In this document: positions 38,932-48,400 of the stretch, piece by piece
Layout of the letters: every line of letters starts with the position of its first letter
Position numbering within the stretch: position 1 is the first letter of the stretch
NCBI GenBank assembly: GCA_001606155.1
Contig: LODT01000051.1
Coordinates: 434,001-498,000 of the forward strand
Length of the DNA stretch: 64,000 nucleotides
Source of the DNA: Tieghemostelium lacteum
Lineage: Eukaryota; Evosea; Eumycetozoa; Dictyosteliales; Raperosteliaceae
Direction of reading: 5' to 3'
Position numbers and translations under genes: made by a program
The notes under the pieces: generated by a model
The model's input: the letters and a program-made list of their open reading frames with translations, nothing else
The model's database searches: none
What the model was told of the DNA's origin: nothing

Positions 38932-39540
38932 TTATGGATTACAAGTGTATAAAGTGGCACCAGGTTGACATTGAGTGTCTCCTTCTAATGGATAGTAATG
39001 AGCAAATTCATAATATTGTTGTTCACCACAAATTGGGGTAGCAGCTGAACTTCCAGAAGTACCACTAGATGGTAAATCTGAATAATAATACTCTGTCACA
39101 TAGGAATCGTTACACTTATTGATTTGGAATTGGTAGTTTGGCTGAGCAACTTGATAACAATAATCAATTGGAAGAGAAGAGGCAAATAATGGATATTTTT
39201 GTTGATTACAATCTTGGGAGAATACCATGGATGTATAGGTTTGTGATGGTTGTGGAAGATCAGTGGTACAGTTAACAACAGTTCCACCTTGACATTGGTT
39301 AAATTGTGAGTAAGTTGAGTACCCATAACTTGTACAAGCTTCATCATTGTAATAGTTTACCACAACTTGATTGTTTTGGTAATCACAATTTACAATATTA
39401 TAACCTACACAAACTCCAGAGAGAGTTGAGTCAACTTGTGTAATATATCCATCACAACTATTATATGAATAATATATGGTTGCATAATCGGCATATACAA
39501 TAGTTACTAATAATATTAAAGCAATTAATATTGAATTCAT
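38932..39540 (-). CDS. Secreted 12-cysteine protein, tandem copy 1
   Basis: A single exon of 202 residues. A clear signal peptide (MNSILIALILLVTIVYA) precedes a Tyr-, Gln- and Cys-rich domain. The mature part has 12 Cys, with spacing shared by all 12 in the adjacent copy. Shared words include NCTTD(L/I)PQP, QQKYPL and TQCQP near the end (YTCN at the C-terminus). This suggests six disulfides in a secreted or cell-wall/slime protein. I do not recognise a named family. It runs in tandem with the next gene, in the same orientation 246 bp apart, so the pair arose by duplication. Confidence 0.85.
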   Translation of the reverse strand: MNSILIALILLVTIVYADYATIYYSYNSCDGYITQVDSTLSGVCVGYNIVNCDYQNNQVVVNYYNDEACTSYGYSTYSQFNQCQGGTVVNCTTDLPQPSQTYTSMVFSQDCNQQKYPLFASSLPIDYCYQVAQPNYQFQINKCNDSYVTEYYYSDLPSSGTSGSSAATPICGEQQYYEFAHYYPLEGDTQCQPGATLYTCNP

Positions 39541-39786
39541 TTTATTATAATTCTAGTTGGTGTAAGGTATAGTTTAGATTTAAATGAATGAAACTATAAA
39601 AAATTTAGTTATAAATATCTTGAGAGTATGAATTTGTGCACTGATTTGTGTAGTAGAAGATATTAATAACTTTTTCATTGAAGTATCAAGATATTTTTCA
39701 TTTTATATTAAATTTAAAAGAAATCAAATGTGGCGAATAAAATTTTAATATCTTAGGATATTAATTCTGTTATCGGAGATTATCAT

Positions 39787-40410
39787 TTATTGATTACAAG
39801 TATATAGAATTTCACTAGGTTGACATTGGGTATTATCTGTAACATGGATATATTGTATACTTGATAGATATTGATTTTCATAACAAATTGGGCTTGAACC
39901 TGATGAACTTCCAATAGATGCATAGTCATCATACTGATTCAGTGTAAGATAAGTACTATTACAACTATTGTAATAAAATTCAAAGTCAGGTTGAGCGATC
40001 TGATAGCATAGATCTAGAGGATAGGTTGCCACAGAAAGTGGATATTTCTGTTGAGAGCAGTCATCTGAAAATGTCATTACGGTATAGGTATTTATAGGTT
40101 GTGGAATATCAGTAGTACAGTTTCTAGTTGATAATGCAACACACTCATTAATAGCAGTGTTATAAGAGTATGCATAACTAGTACATTCATCATCATTATA
40201 AACAGTGGTTACCAATTGATTGTTTGGATAGTCACATTCAACTATAGAGTTTGAAGTACATGCACCAGCTAATACTGATAAAATTTGTACTACTTCACCA
40301 GTACATGTTTCAGTCTCCGTTGAATAATAGGCATTTACATAATCAGCTCTTGTTTTATAAAATAGTGAATTGAAACAACAAAGTAATACAATTATTGTTT
40401 GATATTTCAT
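39787..40410 (-). CDS. Secreted 12-cysteine protein, tandem copy 2
   Basis: A single exon of 207 residues. The signal peptide (IIVLLCCFNSLFYKTRA) is followed by a mature domain with the same 12-Cys pattern as copy 1, with clear but far from complete identity. The C-terminus is YTCNQ. The two copies have diverged well beyond a recent duplication, so both are probably maintained. The upstream region is only 98 bp before the piggyBac element begins, so its promoter is either very short or partly replaced by the transposon end. Function unknown. Confidence 0.85.
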   Translation of the reverse strand: MKYQTIIVLLCCFNSLFYKTRADYVNAYYSTETETCTGEVVQILSVLAGACTSNSIVECDYPNNQLVTTVYNDDECTSYAYSYNTAINECVALSTRNCTTDIPQPINTYTVMTFSDDCSQQKYPLSVATYPLDLCYQIAQPDFEFYYNSCNSTYLTLNQYDDYASIGSSSGSSPICYENQYLSSIQYIHVTDNTQCQPSEILYTCNQ

Positions 40411-40504
40411 TTTTTTTCTTTACTATATTTTAAATTTTTATTTGTAACAGTGAATAATAAGATTAATTAAAAATTATAATGATGATCACTTTTATCGGGA
40501 ACGA

Positions 40505-40508
40505 TTAA
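40505..40508. repeat. piggyBac target site TTAA, left copy
   Basis: TTAA directly abuts the left terminal repeat. PiggyBac elements insert at TTAA and duplicate it. The matching copy is at 43196-43199. Confidence 0.85.
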
Positions 40509-40522
40509 CCCTTAAAAACTGA
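40509..40522 (+). repeat. piggyBac left terminal inverted repeat
   Basis: CCCTTAAAAACTGA. It matches the reverse complement of the right end (CCCTTAAAACCTGA) at 13 of 14 positions. Confidence 0.9.
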
Positions 40523-40524
40523 AA

Positions 40525-42993
40525 ATGGGTTTTGTGCCAATTTTTCAAAATAAAAACATCAAAAACTTTTTTCTTAGCACACCTAACACATCAAAAATGG
40601 AATCTCTACTAGAGTGTATTGATAAGATGAATGAACATCAACAACAACAATTTATTTTAGCTCAACAACAACAGCAACAGCAACAGCAACAACAACAGCA
40701 ACAACAACAAATGTTTTTAGCTCAACAACAACAACAACATCTACATCATATCAATATGATTCAAAAATTGTATCAACTTATGATCCAGAATAATAACTCT
40801 AGCCCCATCGCTACTACTACCAATAACAATATCAATAACAATAACAATAACAATAACAATAACAATAACAATAACAATAACAATAACAATAATAGCACCA
40901 ACACCAAAAAAAGAGGAAGACCCAAAAAGACATTAACCACACAAACACCACAACCATTAAATTCTGAAATTCCTCAACCACTGAGTTCACAATCTCATAT
41001 TTCACTTAGTCCAACACCCCCTCTAACAATTGTTGGTTCCCAAAAAAGAATAGCACTACAAGATGTGAGTACATTAACCTCTGTTATTAATCTAACAACC
41101 AATATCTCTGATTCTCATACTTCTAATAACGAAAACGAAGAAATAGAAGAAATAGAAGAAATCGAAAACATTGGTCAACCAACTATTGCATTTAGTAATA
41201 TGCAACTGGATTTTCTTAGGGAGGAAGAAGAAGAAGAAAACCTTGAAAACGAAATAGAAACAGGAACAGGAAACGTAAACATTTATAGAGATGATCTCGA
41301 TTATATTCCTTATGATTTTAGTTATCAAGATAGTGAAATTACTCTTACCCAAATTGAAGGAGATGATCCTTTTAATGGAGTTACACCAAATGTAGTTAAA
41401 GAAATGAAACCAGATCCTATAGATCCTATTGGTGATAATCAACCCAAAACAGAGACAAACCAGAGCTATTTTGAAGAAGAATCAGGAAATATAGATGGTA
41501 TTCCAGAGAATTGTAAAGATCCTGTTGATTTTTTCAATCTACTTTTTAAAGATTTGATAGAAGAGATCTTTAATGCGTCCAATGGCTATCTCCATAAGCT
41601 ACATACTGAGAAAGCTATGTGGCCAAAGGCAACCAACCCACCGTGGGTAACTGTGTACAAAAATATAACTCGAAAAGATATAGAGCTATACATAAGTATA
41701 TTTTTATTTGCAGGTATAGTTAGATGTACAGATATGAAAGACCTTTTAAAGCCTAGGATGTATTTTCCACATTTTAATAAGAAACTTTCTTATTTTAGAT
41801 TTCGTGCTATTGATCGATTGATTCACCTTAAAGGATTTGCAACTAGAGAGACTATTGATGGTGTGCTAACAGTTAAAAAAACAGATTTCACTTGGTTTAT
41901 TGATTACGCACTGGGTGCAATCAAAAAATATTACAAACCAGGTACCAATATATCATGTGATGACGACTTATACAAATGGATGGGAAAAGGTGGATTAAAG
42001 AAAAGAATTCCAGGTAAAGCTGATAGGGTTGGCAACATTCTCTGGAAAGTTGCTGATTCAAACAAATATATCTATCATTTTATTGTGGAACATTTGATGG
42101 CTGAAAGATGTAAAATAGATGGTAAAATATTAAATGAAGAAATATTAAGAGATGCAGAAAATTCACTACAAAGAGATAAAACCCATTGCTTTATCATTGA
42201 TGCTGGTCTCTTAGGGTCCATGAAAAACTGTATATATCTAGAAAAACAAAATAGAATGTTTCTGGTCTCTATAGCCTCTAACAAGCTTGGTGAACAATTT
42301 CCAGCTCTTTTTGATAATGCCAAAGATCATAAAGAGAAATATAAAGACCAAAAACACAAGTTTACAGACACTGTTGCAAAGAGAATCAAAGATCTCCATG
42401 CTGTGAAATATGGTACTGTCAATAATATGACTATTATGTGTTGGAGAGCCAAACCTGATAAAATTGTTTATTGGGGTACAAATATCACAAACCCAATAGA
42501 GAATATTGTAAAAACCGCTAGATCAAAAGATGGTTTTACCCAAGTTGCAACTCCTAGAGCTGCCTATGTGTACAACTTTTGTCACAACTTTGTTGATGCG
42601 TCTAAGATGGTGATAAACAGATATAGAAATGTACAGAGAGCTAGAACATTCTGGAGAGTTATTTTTCATGATGTCTTTTACCTGATGCTCTATGATACTT
42701 GGATTCTTTATAAGATTAAATCTACTCAAGGTAATCCCAATGCCAAAGTGTTATCTTTTAAAGAATACATTCTCCAAGTTGTCTATTCTCTCTCTGGGGA
42801 ACAAGAAATAGAAGCTCCACCAACAACTGTTCCTAAACTGATAATAGAAAATAGAGCAAAATGTTCTAATGAACATTGCCATCATCCAGAAAATCGATCT
42901 TCATACAAATGTTTATGTCATGGCAAAAACTTTCATGAAGATTGCTCTATCATTATTCATTTTGGCCTAAAAGTTTCAAAATTTCCAACTTGA
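40525..42993 (+). CDS. piggyBac transposase
   Basis: An open frame of 822 residues from 40525; the next ATG at 40597 (residue 25) is a plausible alternative, because the first lies only 16 bp inside the element. The N-terminus has Gln and Asn runs and an AT-hook-like KKRGRPKKT (128-136). The DDE_Tnp_1_7 core has ISIFLFAGIVR and KLSYFRFRAIDRLIHL. The catalytic Asp candidates are D479-D481 (NISCDDD), D559 (FIIDAGLLGS) and D691 (NFVDASKM), the spacing of the piggyBac triad. A Cys/His-rich C-terminal domain (780-807, C-x4-C...C-x-C...H-x2-C) is the usual DNA-binding finger. No internal stop was seen, so it may be functional. Confidence 0.93.
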   Translation: MGFVPIFQNKNIKNFFLSTPNTSKMESLLECIDKMNEHQQQQFILAQQQQQQQQQQQQQQQQMFLAQQQQQHLHHINMIQKLYQLMIQNNNSSPIATTTNNNINNNNNNNNNNNNNNNNNNNNSTNTKKRGRPKKTLTTQTPQPLNSEIPQPLSSQSHISLSPTPPLTIVGSQKRIALQDVSTLTSVINLTTNISDSHTSNNENEEIEEIEEIENIGQPTIAFSNMQLDFLREEEEEENLENEIETGTGNVNIYRDDLDYIPYDFSYQDSEITLTQIEGDDPFNGVTPNVVKEMKPDPIDPIGDNQPKTETNQSYFEEESGNIDGIPENCKDPVDFFNLLFKDLIEEIFNASNGYLHKLHTEKAMWPKATNPPWVTVYKNITRKDIELYISIFLFAGIVRCTDMKDLLKPRMYFPHFNKKLSYFRFRAIDRLIHLKGFATRETIDGVLTVKKTDFTWFIDYALGAIKKYYKPGTNISCDDDLYKWMGKGGLKKRIPGKADRVGNILWKVADSNKYIYHFIVEHLMAERCKIDGKILNEEILRDAENSLQRDKTHCFIIDAGLLGSMKNCIYLEKQNRMFLVSIASNKLGEQFPALFDNAKDHKEKYKDQKHKFTDTVAKRIKDLHAVKYGTVNNMTIMCWRAKPDKIVYWGTNITNPIENIVKTARSKDGFTQVATPRAAYVYNFCHNFVDASKMVINRYRNVQRARTFWRVIFHDVFYLMLYDTWILYKIKSTQGNPNAKVLSFKEYILQVVYSLSGEQEIEAPPTTVPKLIIENRAKCSNEHCHHPENRSSYKCLCHGKNFHEDCSIIIHFGLKVSKFPT
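40663..40710 (+). repeat. CAA/CAG microsatellite (poly-Gln)
   Basis: A near-pure CAR repeat encoding Gln in the transposase N-terminus. The mix of CAA and CAG interrupts the run. Confidence 0.85.
40834..40893 (+). repeat. (AATAAC)n microsatellite (poly-Asn)
   Basis: About ten tandem AATAAC units encoding an Asn run within the transposase gene. Such runs are a hallmark of dictyostelid coding DNA. Confidence 0.9.
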
Positions 42994-43006
42994 TCATTTA
43001 TCAAGT
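42988..43006 (+). repeat. Hairpin spanning the transposase stop codon
   Basis: ACTTGAT (42988-42994) and ATCAAGT (43000-43006) form a perfect 7-bp stem with a 5-nt loop. The TGA stop lies within the first arm. It may shape the 3' end of the transposase message. A second TTTTGATCAAAA palindrome follows closely. Confidence 0.4.
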
Positions 43007-43181
43007 TTTTTAATTTTGATCAAAACACCAACTTTTGATAAACTCTTCTAAATTAACTATTTTAACCCTAAATGTAATAAATAAACAAAATGTATTGAAA
43101 ATAATTCGAAAAAATCTAGATTTTTTTTTATTTAAATACAAAATATCGGTTTGGTGCCGTTTTTCAATATTTACAAAACAC

Positions 43182-43195
43182 TCAGGTTTTAAGGG
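43182..43195 (-). repeat. piggyBac right terminal inverted repeat
   Basis: Reads CCCTTAAAACCTGA on the minus strand, 13/14 identical to the left end. Confidence 0.9.
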
Positions 43196-43199
43196 TTAA
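43196..43199. repeat. piggyBac target site TTAA, right copy
   Basis: The second TTAA of the target-site duplication, directly after the right terminal repeat. Confidence 0.85.
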
Positions 43200-43369
43200 A
43201 TAATAGTCAAAATATCTTGATTTTTTATAAAAATGAATATTCAAAAGAAAAAAAATAGAAAAATTGGAAAAGGTATATTCACTGCAATCCCTAAAAAAAA
43301 TCAATTCCATAGAATTTGATTACAACAATTCATGATTCCATCTAGACAATGAATAATTGTTTTAAAATT

Positions 43370-45124
43370 TTATTCTGAAAATTTGATAAGAAATCTTGAA
43401 CAAATTTTTTGGACTGATCTTTGCACAGCGTATAATTTCAATATTTGGTTGTTAGATTGAAGAACTTTTTCAAATCTTTCTAATTGTTCTTCAGTTGGTT
43501 TTTTCTTTGGTCCAAAAGGTAAACAGAGATGTTTTAGTGTGTGGTTCATTGATAAAATGTCACAGAAATACACTATATTTTCATGTTTGGCAAGTTCTTT
43601 AGATGTGGATACTGAAAATTTAATAAAAAAGGTTTCTAGTGTTGTATTGGATGATAATAGTGAGATCATATTGGTAACCATATCAGTGTAATTGGTATCA
43701 TGAGAATTAGACATATCCAGTATCTGTACCTTTATATGTCTAATAAATGGAATGGAGAGTTTTAGCAATACCAACACATCTTCTATCCCTAAACTATAGA
43801 AATTTATAGATTCCAAATGAGTATTCACTATAAGTCCATCAACGAAATCTGATATTTCCAATATAGTAGTTGGAGTAAATGGTTTATCTTGAACTTGTAT
43901 ACTGAAATCTTTAAGATTCTTAAGATTACTAGACAAAAGTAGTCTAACAAATTCCTTATATTTCACACCAGATTCTGGATGATTATTCATTATTACCAGT
44001 ACATTTATAGTTTTTAAATTCTGAAATAGAGGATATTGAAGTGTATCGGCATTGAATATCTCCAAGAATTTCGAGCATGTGAAAAACGAATTCAATTGCA
44101 ATTGACTGATGGCATCAAATAGATTATAGTCAATCTCCTCCAATGATTCGTTTAAAGTCACATGAAAGTTCATTTCTAGTTGTTTTAGTGCTTTTCCAGA
44201 AGCAGCTCTAGTGAATGCCTCCAAAGTCTTTTCAACGACTATTACAGGAGTTACAAATGATGCTTGTTCCAATTGAGACATTGTCTCTAGAAACTTTATA
44301 ACCCTTCCATAGGATACATATCCACTCTTGTAGTGAATTGAGAATATTTTTAAGGTATCCTTTATTTTGGTACCTGAGAATCTCTCGATGATAGGGTCAC
44401 ATGATTTTACATTTGCGTTGATATATTCTAACTCTATATTTAATACTTCTAATATCTGGAGATTATCCAAGAGTAAAAAGAAATCTTCAACAATTGGCAG
44501 GGATCTAACCATCAACTTGAGTTTAATTAGACTGGTCATAGAAGGACTACTTTTGAACACTTGAAAATCAGTGGGCATATCGATAATGTGGAGATAGGAT
44601 AGTGTATCGAGCTTCAATAGATCATCGTTTACTTTCATTCTATCATTGTAAGTAACAATGTGATTGTTAATTGCTAATGAAATGTTTTTACTCTTTAGAT
44701 AACTTTGATCCAAGGTATCATAACCAGAGTTAAAATCTAGAAGATTCAATTCAATTATCTCCAAGTTTTTAAAATTCTGAACCAATTCATTTGATAAAGG
44801 AGTATTGGCAACTATATTGAATATAGTTACATGATCTCTAACTATGTCTAATAGATCACAGCAATTTTTTACATTATCTGTAAATTTCAAACTAAATTTA
44901 ATATCAGATTTAACTATTCTTTCTAATTGCTTCTTTGTTATTTTATTTGTAATAGATATATTAAATAGTGATTTCTTACATTCTAACTTTGGGATAATAT
45001 CTCTATTCCAAGCTTTTGATACACTACATATATTTGCAATAAGAGCAGATAAATATTCTATATCGAATGAAATATTAACAATATTTTCTAAAATTTTTAT
45101 AATCAAATAATTTGGTATGTGCAT
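43370..45124 (-). CDS. F-box-like leucine-rich protein
   Basis: 584 residues from the first ATG (45124). The frame is open a little upstream, but only with non-ATG codons. The protein opens at once with an F-box-like helix set (MHIPNYLIIKILENIVNI, then ICSVSKAWN). About twenty loosely leucine-rich repeats follow (LKTINVLVIMN, LKNLKDFSIQV, LESINFYSLGI, LKHLCLPFG). This fits the expanded F-box/LRR-like families of social amoebae, proposed SCF ubiquitin-ligase adaptors. The substrate is unknown. No intron is needed. The right flank of the piggyBac element lies ~170 bp past its stop. Confidence 0.75.
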   Translation of the reverse strand: MHIPNYLIIKILENIVNISFDIEYLSALIANICSVSKAWNRDIIPKLECKKSLFNISITNKITKKQLERIVKSDIKFSLKFTDNVKNCCDLLDIVRDHVTIFNIVANTPLSNELVQNFKNLEIIELNLLDFNSGYDTLDQSYLKSKNISLAINNHIVTYNDRMKVNDDLLKLDTLSYLHIIDMPTDFQVFKSSPSMTSLIKLKLMVRSLPIVEDFFLLLDNLQILEVLNIELEYINANVKSCDPIIERFSGTKIKDTLKIFSIHYKSGYVSYGRVIKFLETMSQLEQASFVTPVIVVEKTLEAFTRAASGKALKQLEMNFHVTLNESLEEIDYNLFDAISQLQLNSFFTCSKFLEIFNADTLQYPLFQNLKTINVLVIMNNHPESGVKYKEFVRLLLSSNLKNLKDFSIQVQDKPFTPTTILEISDFVDGLIVNTHLESINFYSLGIEDVLVLLKLSIPFIRHIKVQILDMSNSHDTNYTDMVTNMISLLSSNTTLETFFIKFSVSTSKELAKHENIVYFCDILSMNHTLKHLCLPFGPKKKPTEEQLERFEKVLQSNNQILKLYAVQRSVQKICSRFLIKFSE

Positions 45125-45456
45125 TGAAAAACTATGATAGTAATCTTTTTTTTTTTTACTCAAATATCATTTTATTAATTGAGATATTCTATAATTAAAG
45201 TAAATTGTATTTTTTATTAAAATTGATTTAAGACAGGATCATCATTACCAACTTTTATAAAGTATTTTTTGTATAAAAAATATATTCTAACAATTGTGAA
45301 ACATAAAGAGATAGACTCCATGAACAATTTGATTAAAAGATGTCAAAAGTATAGAACTATCAAAATTTTGATATTTAAAGGTGTACAATGTGTTAATGTA
45401 TAGGTTTCGATTTATTAAAAGTTTATTGAAAATAGTAAAATTGGTGTAGGTTATTA
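45125..45456. other. AT-rich intergenic region, nothing recognised
   Basis: 332 bp between the F-box-like gene's start and the stop of the FYVE/armadillo gene. No open frame, RNA gene or striking repeat was seen. It probably holds the F-box gene promoter and the other gene's 3' UTR. Confidence 0.6.
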
Positions 45457-48400
45457 TTAAATACCAGAGAATGATGAAACTAAATTGTCAGCCAATTCTC
45501 TTAGAGTGGCATTTGGTACCGATTGAAGAGTCTTTAGAATGTCAATTGGTACTTGTTTTTGAATGGATTCTCTAGAGGAATCAAAAGGTAAAAAGTCATT
45601 AAGAGTTCTGAGCAAATAGAGAATGAGATTTTCTGATGAGGCGTTATTAAAGATATTTACAAAGCACAGAATGATATTATATTTCTCTACAAGATGGTCA
45701 ACAATTTTACTCTGATTCAAATGTCTATTGATGATTTTAATGGCGCTGTATTGGAGTGTCTCATGACCAGAGTAAAGGCATTGTGTTAGAGGTTTATAGA
45801 AATCTCTCTTTACAAAGTTTTGGTGACACTGGTCAAGGAACAAAAGTTGATAGATAGCATCTACACATGCCTGGTGAACTGATGCATCTTGAGCAATAGG
45901 TCTTTCAAATACCTCATAGATACGATCAAATGCATTACTGTTAGTGTAGATTTCCAATCTGTTCAGAGAGGAAATGGACAGTCTTTGAATAATCTGTAGT
46001 GCCAATACCAAGGTATCTTGTTGTTTAGTGTCTAGGAATCTTACAATTGAGTCTATACATTTCATGTTTCTAATGATATTCTTACCCTTATCACTTACAG
46101 AGAATGCAAATATCATTTCCAATATCAGTTTGTTGATTATATCTTGGTATTCCTCTTTAACAAGATTTGATAGATTAACTTCTTTCTTCTCTGTTACTGT
46201 TGGTTTTACAGGTTCCAAATCCAACAATGATACACCACCTCCTTTACCACCAGAGAGCAATAAATCATCATTATCATCAATCAATTTCAGTGGTGGTAAT
46301 ACTAATAATGACAGCAAATTATCATTTAAAAATCCACCAGTTAACAATTGGTTGTTAACTTGAGTACTATTCTTACTGAGGTAACTTAGAATAGTTAATG
46401 TTTTGAAAATTATTGAGAATTTAGTTTCATTAGATACTGTAGCTACAGGTTCTGTTGTAGTTGTTTCAGTGCTAGTAGTGCTACTGCTGTTGTTGTTGTT
46501 ATTATGTTTTGCAATCATAGACAATACAGCAATGAATTGATCAATTGAATTTTGAGTGGTATTTTCTAATATTTTTACAAGTTCACTTTCCAAAGATATT
46601 TCAAATAGTTCAAGAATTTGGAGTTTAAGGGTAAATGAGGTGGTCTCTGAGACTAGATTTCTCAAGAGTAGAGTTAATCCAGACTCTTTTTGTTGCTCAA
46701 TTGAACAGTCTGCACAGAGGAGGTCAAATTTGGATGTTGGTACAGCCTTGACGAGATTGAGTAGTGTTGTCATTACCAATTGTTTATTGGCATCTGGAGT
46801 AGAGTCATGAAGCATGTTAATGAGTGCAAATGTACCTCCATAGTTGACTATAGACTCTGCTGATTTGTTATTCATAGGTACCAAAGACAGAATCTTACAC
46901 CCAGCTGTTTTGAATTGGTCTTGGAAGAGAATACCTACAATGTGACTTATGAAATCTGGGTTTTGTGAGACTAGTTCTCTACATTGACTGTTAGAGAGAA
47001 GGTTAACTAATGTCTCTAGGATATAGAGTTTATAATCTAGATTTTGAATGGGTATTGATATTGTAGGTTGAGAGAGAATCTGTAAGAGTATATTTAGTCC
47101 ACCCAATTGAACGATGCTTGAGCATATTTCATCTTCAATAGACAGACCATAAACTGATACTAAACTGTACACGAATAGCAGTGGGTCCATGGAGGATGGT
47201 GATTTCTTGAGAACTTCAAAGAGAGCTTGTAAACCTCCATTCTCAACGACTCTAGCTCTACCAGGACCATCCACAACGATAGAAGATATAGCATTGGCAG
47301 CACTAACACTAACAGCATTACCCAACAACAAAAGAGTAATCAAACCTGGAATACCTGATTTCTGAGTGAATATCTCCCAAATATTGGTTTGATTTGAGCT
47401 GTTTTCAAATAGAGTGGAAATCAATTTTATACCAAAAGATTTGATATTCTCTTTGGTTGATGGTTGAATTACCAAATCTGAAATCTGAGTAATTGCATTG
47501 GTACTGAGTAAATATCCACCACAATCTTGTGATTTGGCTAGTTCAGTGAGAATAAACAAACAGTTACTTAGGATAACTTCGTTTTTAGAGGTTAATAACT
47601 CTGATAGAGACTGAAGTATACCATTAGAGATCATAATGTCTCTGAAATCTGGTGTAACTGATGGTAAGATGATAGTGAGAATATTTAATGTGTACTCTTG
47701 TAGATAGCTATTCTTGATAGCTAACATTGGTGTCAATGATAATACAATACCACTATCCAAGACATTCTTGATTAGGTCTTTGGTTGTAATGACTTTAGAC
47801 AAAATCAATACAGAATAGATTTGAGTTTGGATAATGAAACCCTCTTCACCATTCTTTGCTTGAATATTTATACTATTGAATAGATATTCAATTATAGACT
47901 GAATCAAATCTGATTTTACCAATTCTTGTTTATATTTATCCTCTTGTGCAAATCCAGAGAGAATTTCAAGTACACAAACCAGTGTTTTTATATCTTTAGT
48001 GTAGATATTGAAACATGAAATCAATTGATTCAGACAGCCATACTTGTAGGCCAAGTCTCTATTAGATCCATTTTCTCTACAAATCTCAGAGAGTGAATAG
48101 ATTGCAGATTTCTTTAACTCTGGGTTCTGGTTCTGTAACATCTCTACCATCTTTTGAATAGAAGTACCTTCAGAGATTGCAAATTTAATATCTGGTGAAT
48201 GTGTTGCTAATTTTTGAATTAGTTTAAGTGCATTACTCTTGATATTGTTGTTATTAGATGACAATAGAGCTTGTGTGTACTGTAGACCTCCTTCACCTAG
48301 CACAATTATAGCAGTAGTCTCATCATCACAGAGATTGGAAAGAGTTTCAGATACCAGTTCCTTTACAGAATCACTGTTACTAGGGTTAAGTAACTGGACT

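Larger units (their letters stand above)
40509..43195 (+). mobile_element. piggyBac DNA transposon, intact-looking
   Basis: A 2,687-bp element bounded by TTAA on both sides, with terminal inverted repeats beginning CCCTTAAAA (14 bp, one mismatch). It contains one uninterrupted transposase frame. Similar 20-bp words occur near each end in direct orientation (40528-40548 and 43148-43167). The match of ends, target site and open frame suggests recent arrival or active maintenance. It sits between the second secreted-protein gene and an F-box-like gene. Confidence 0.92.

Noticed and set aside
40663-40893. CRISPR-like or satellite array
   Set aside because: These are in-frame Gln and Asn codon runs in a eukaryotic gene, with no spacers.
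45125-45163. Longer N-terminus for the F-box-like protein
   Set aside because: It would need a TTG start and adds only a poly-Lys segment from a T-run; the first ATG directly precedes the F-box-like helices.
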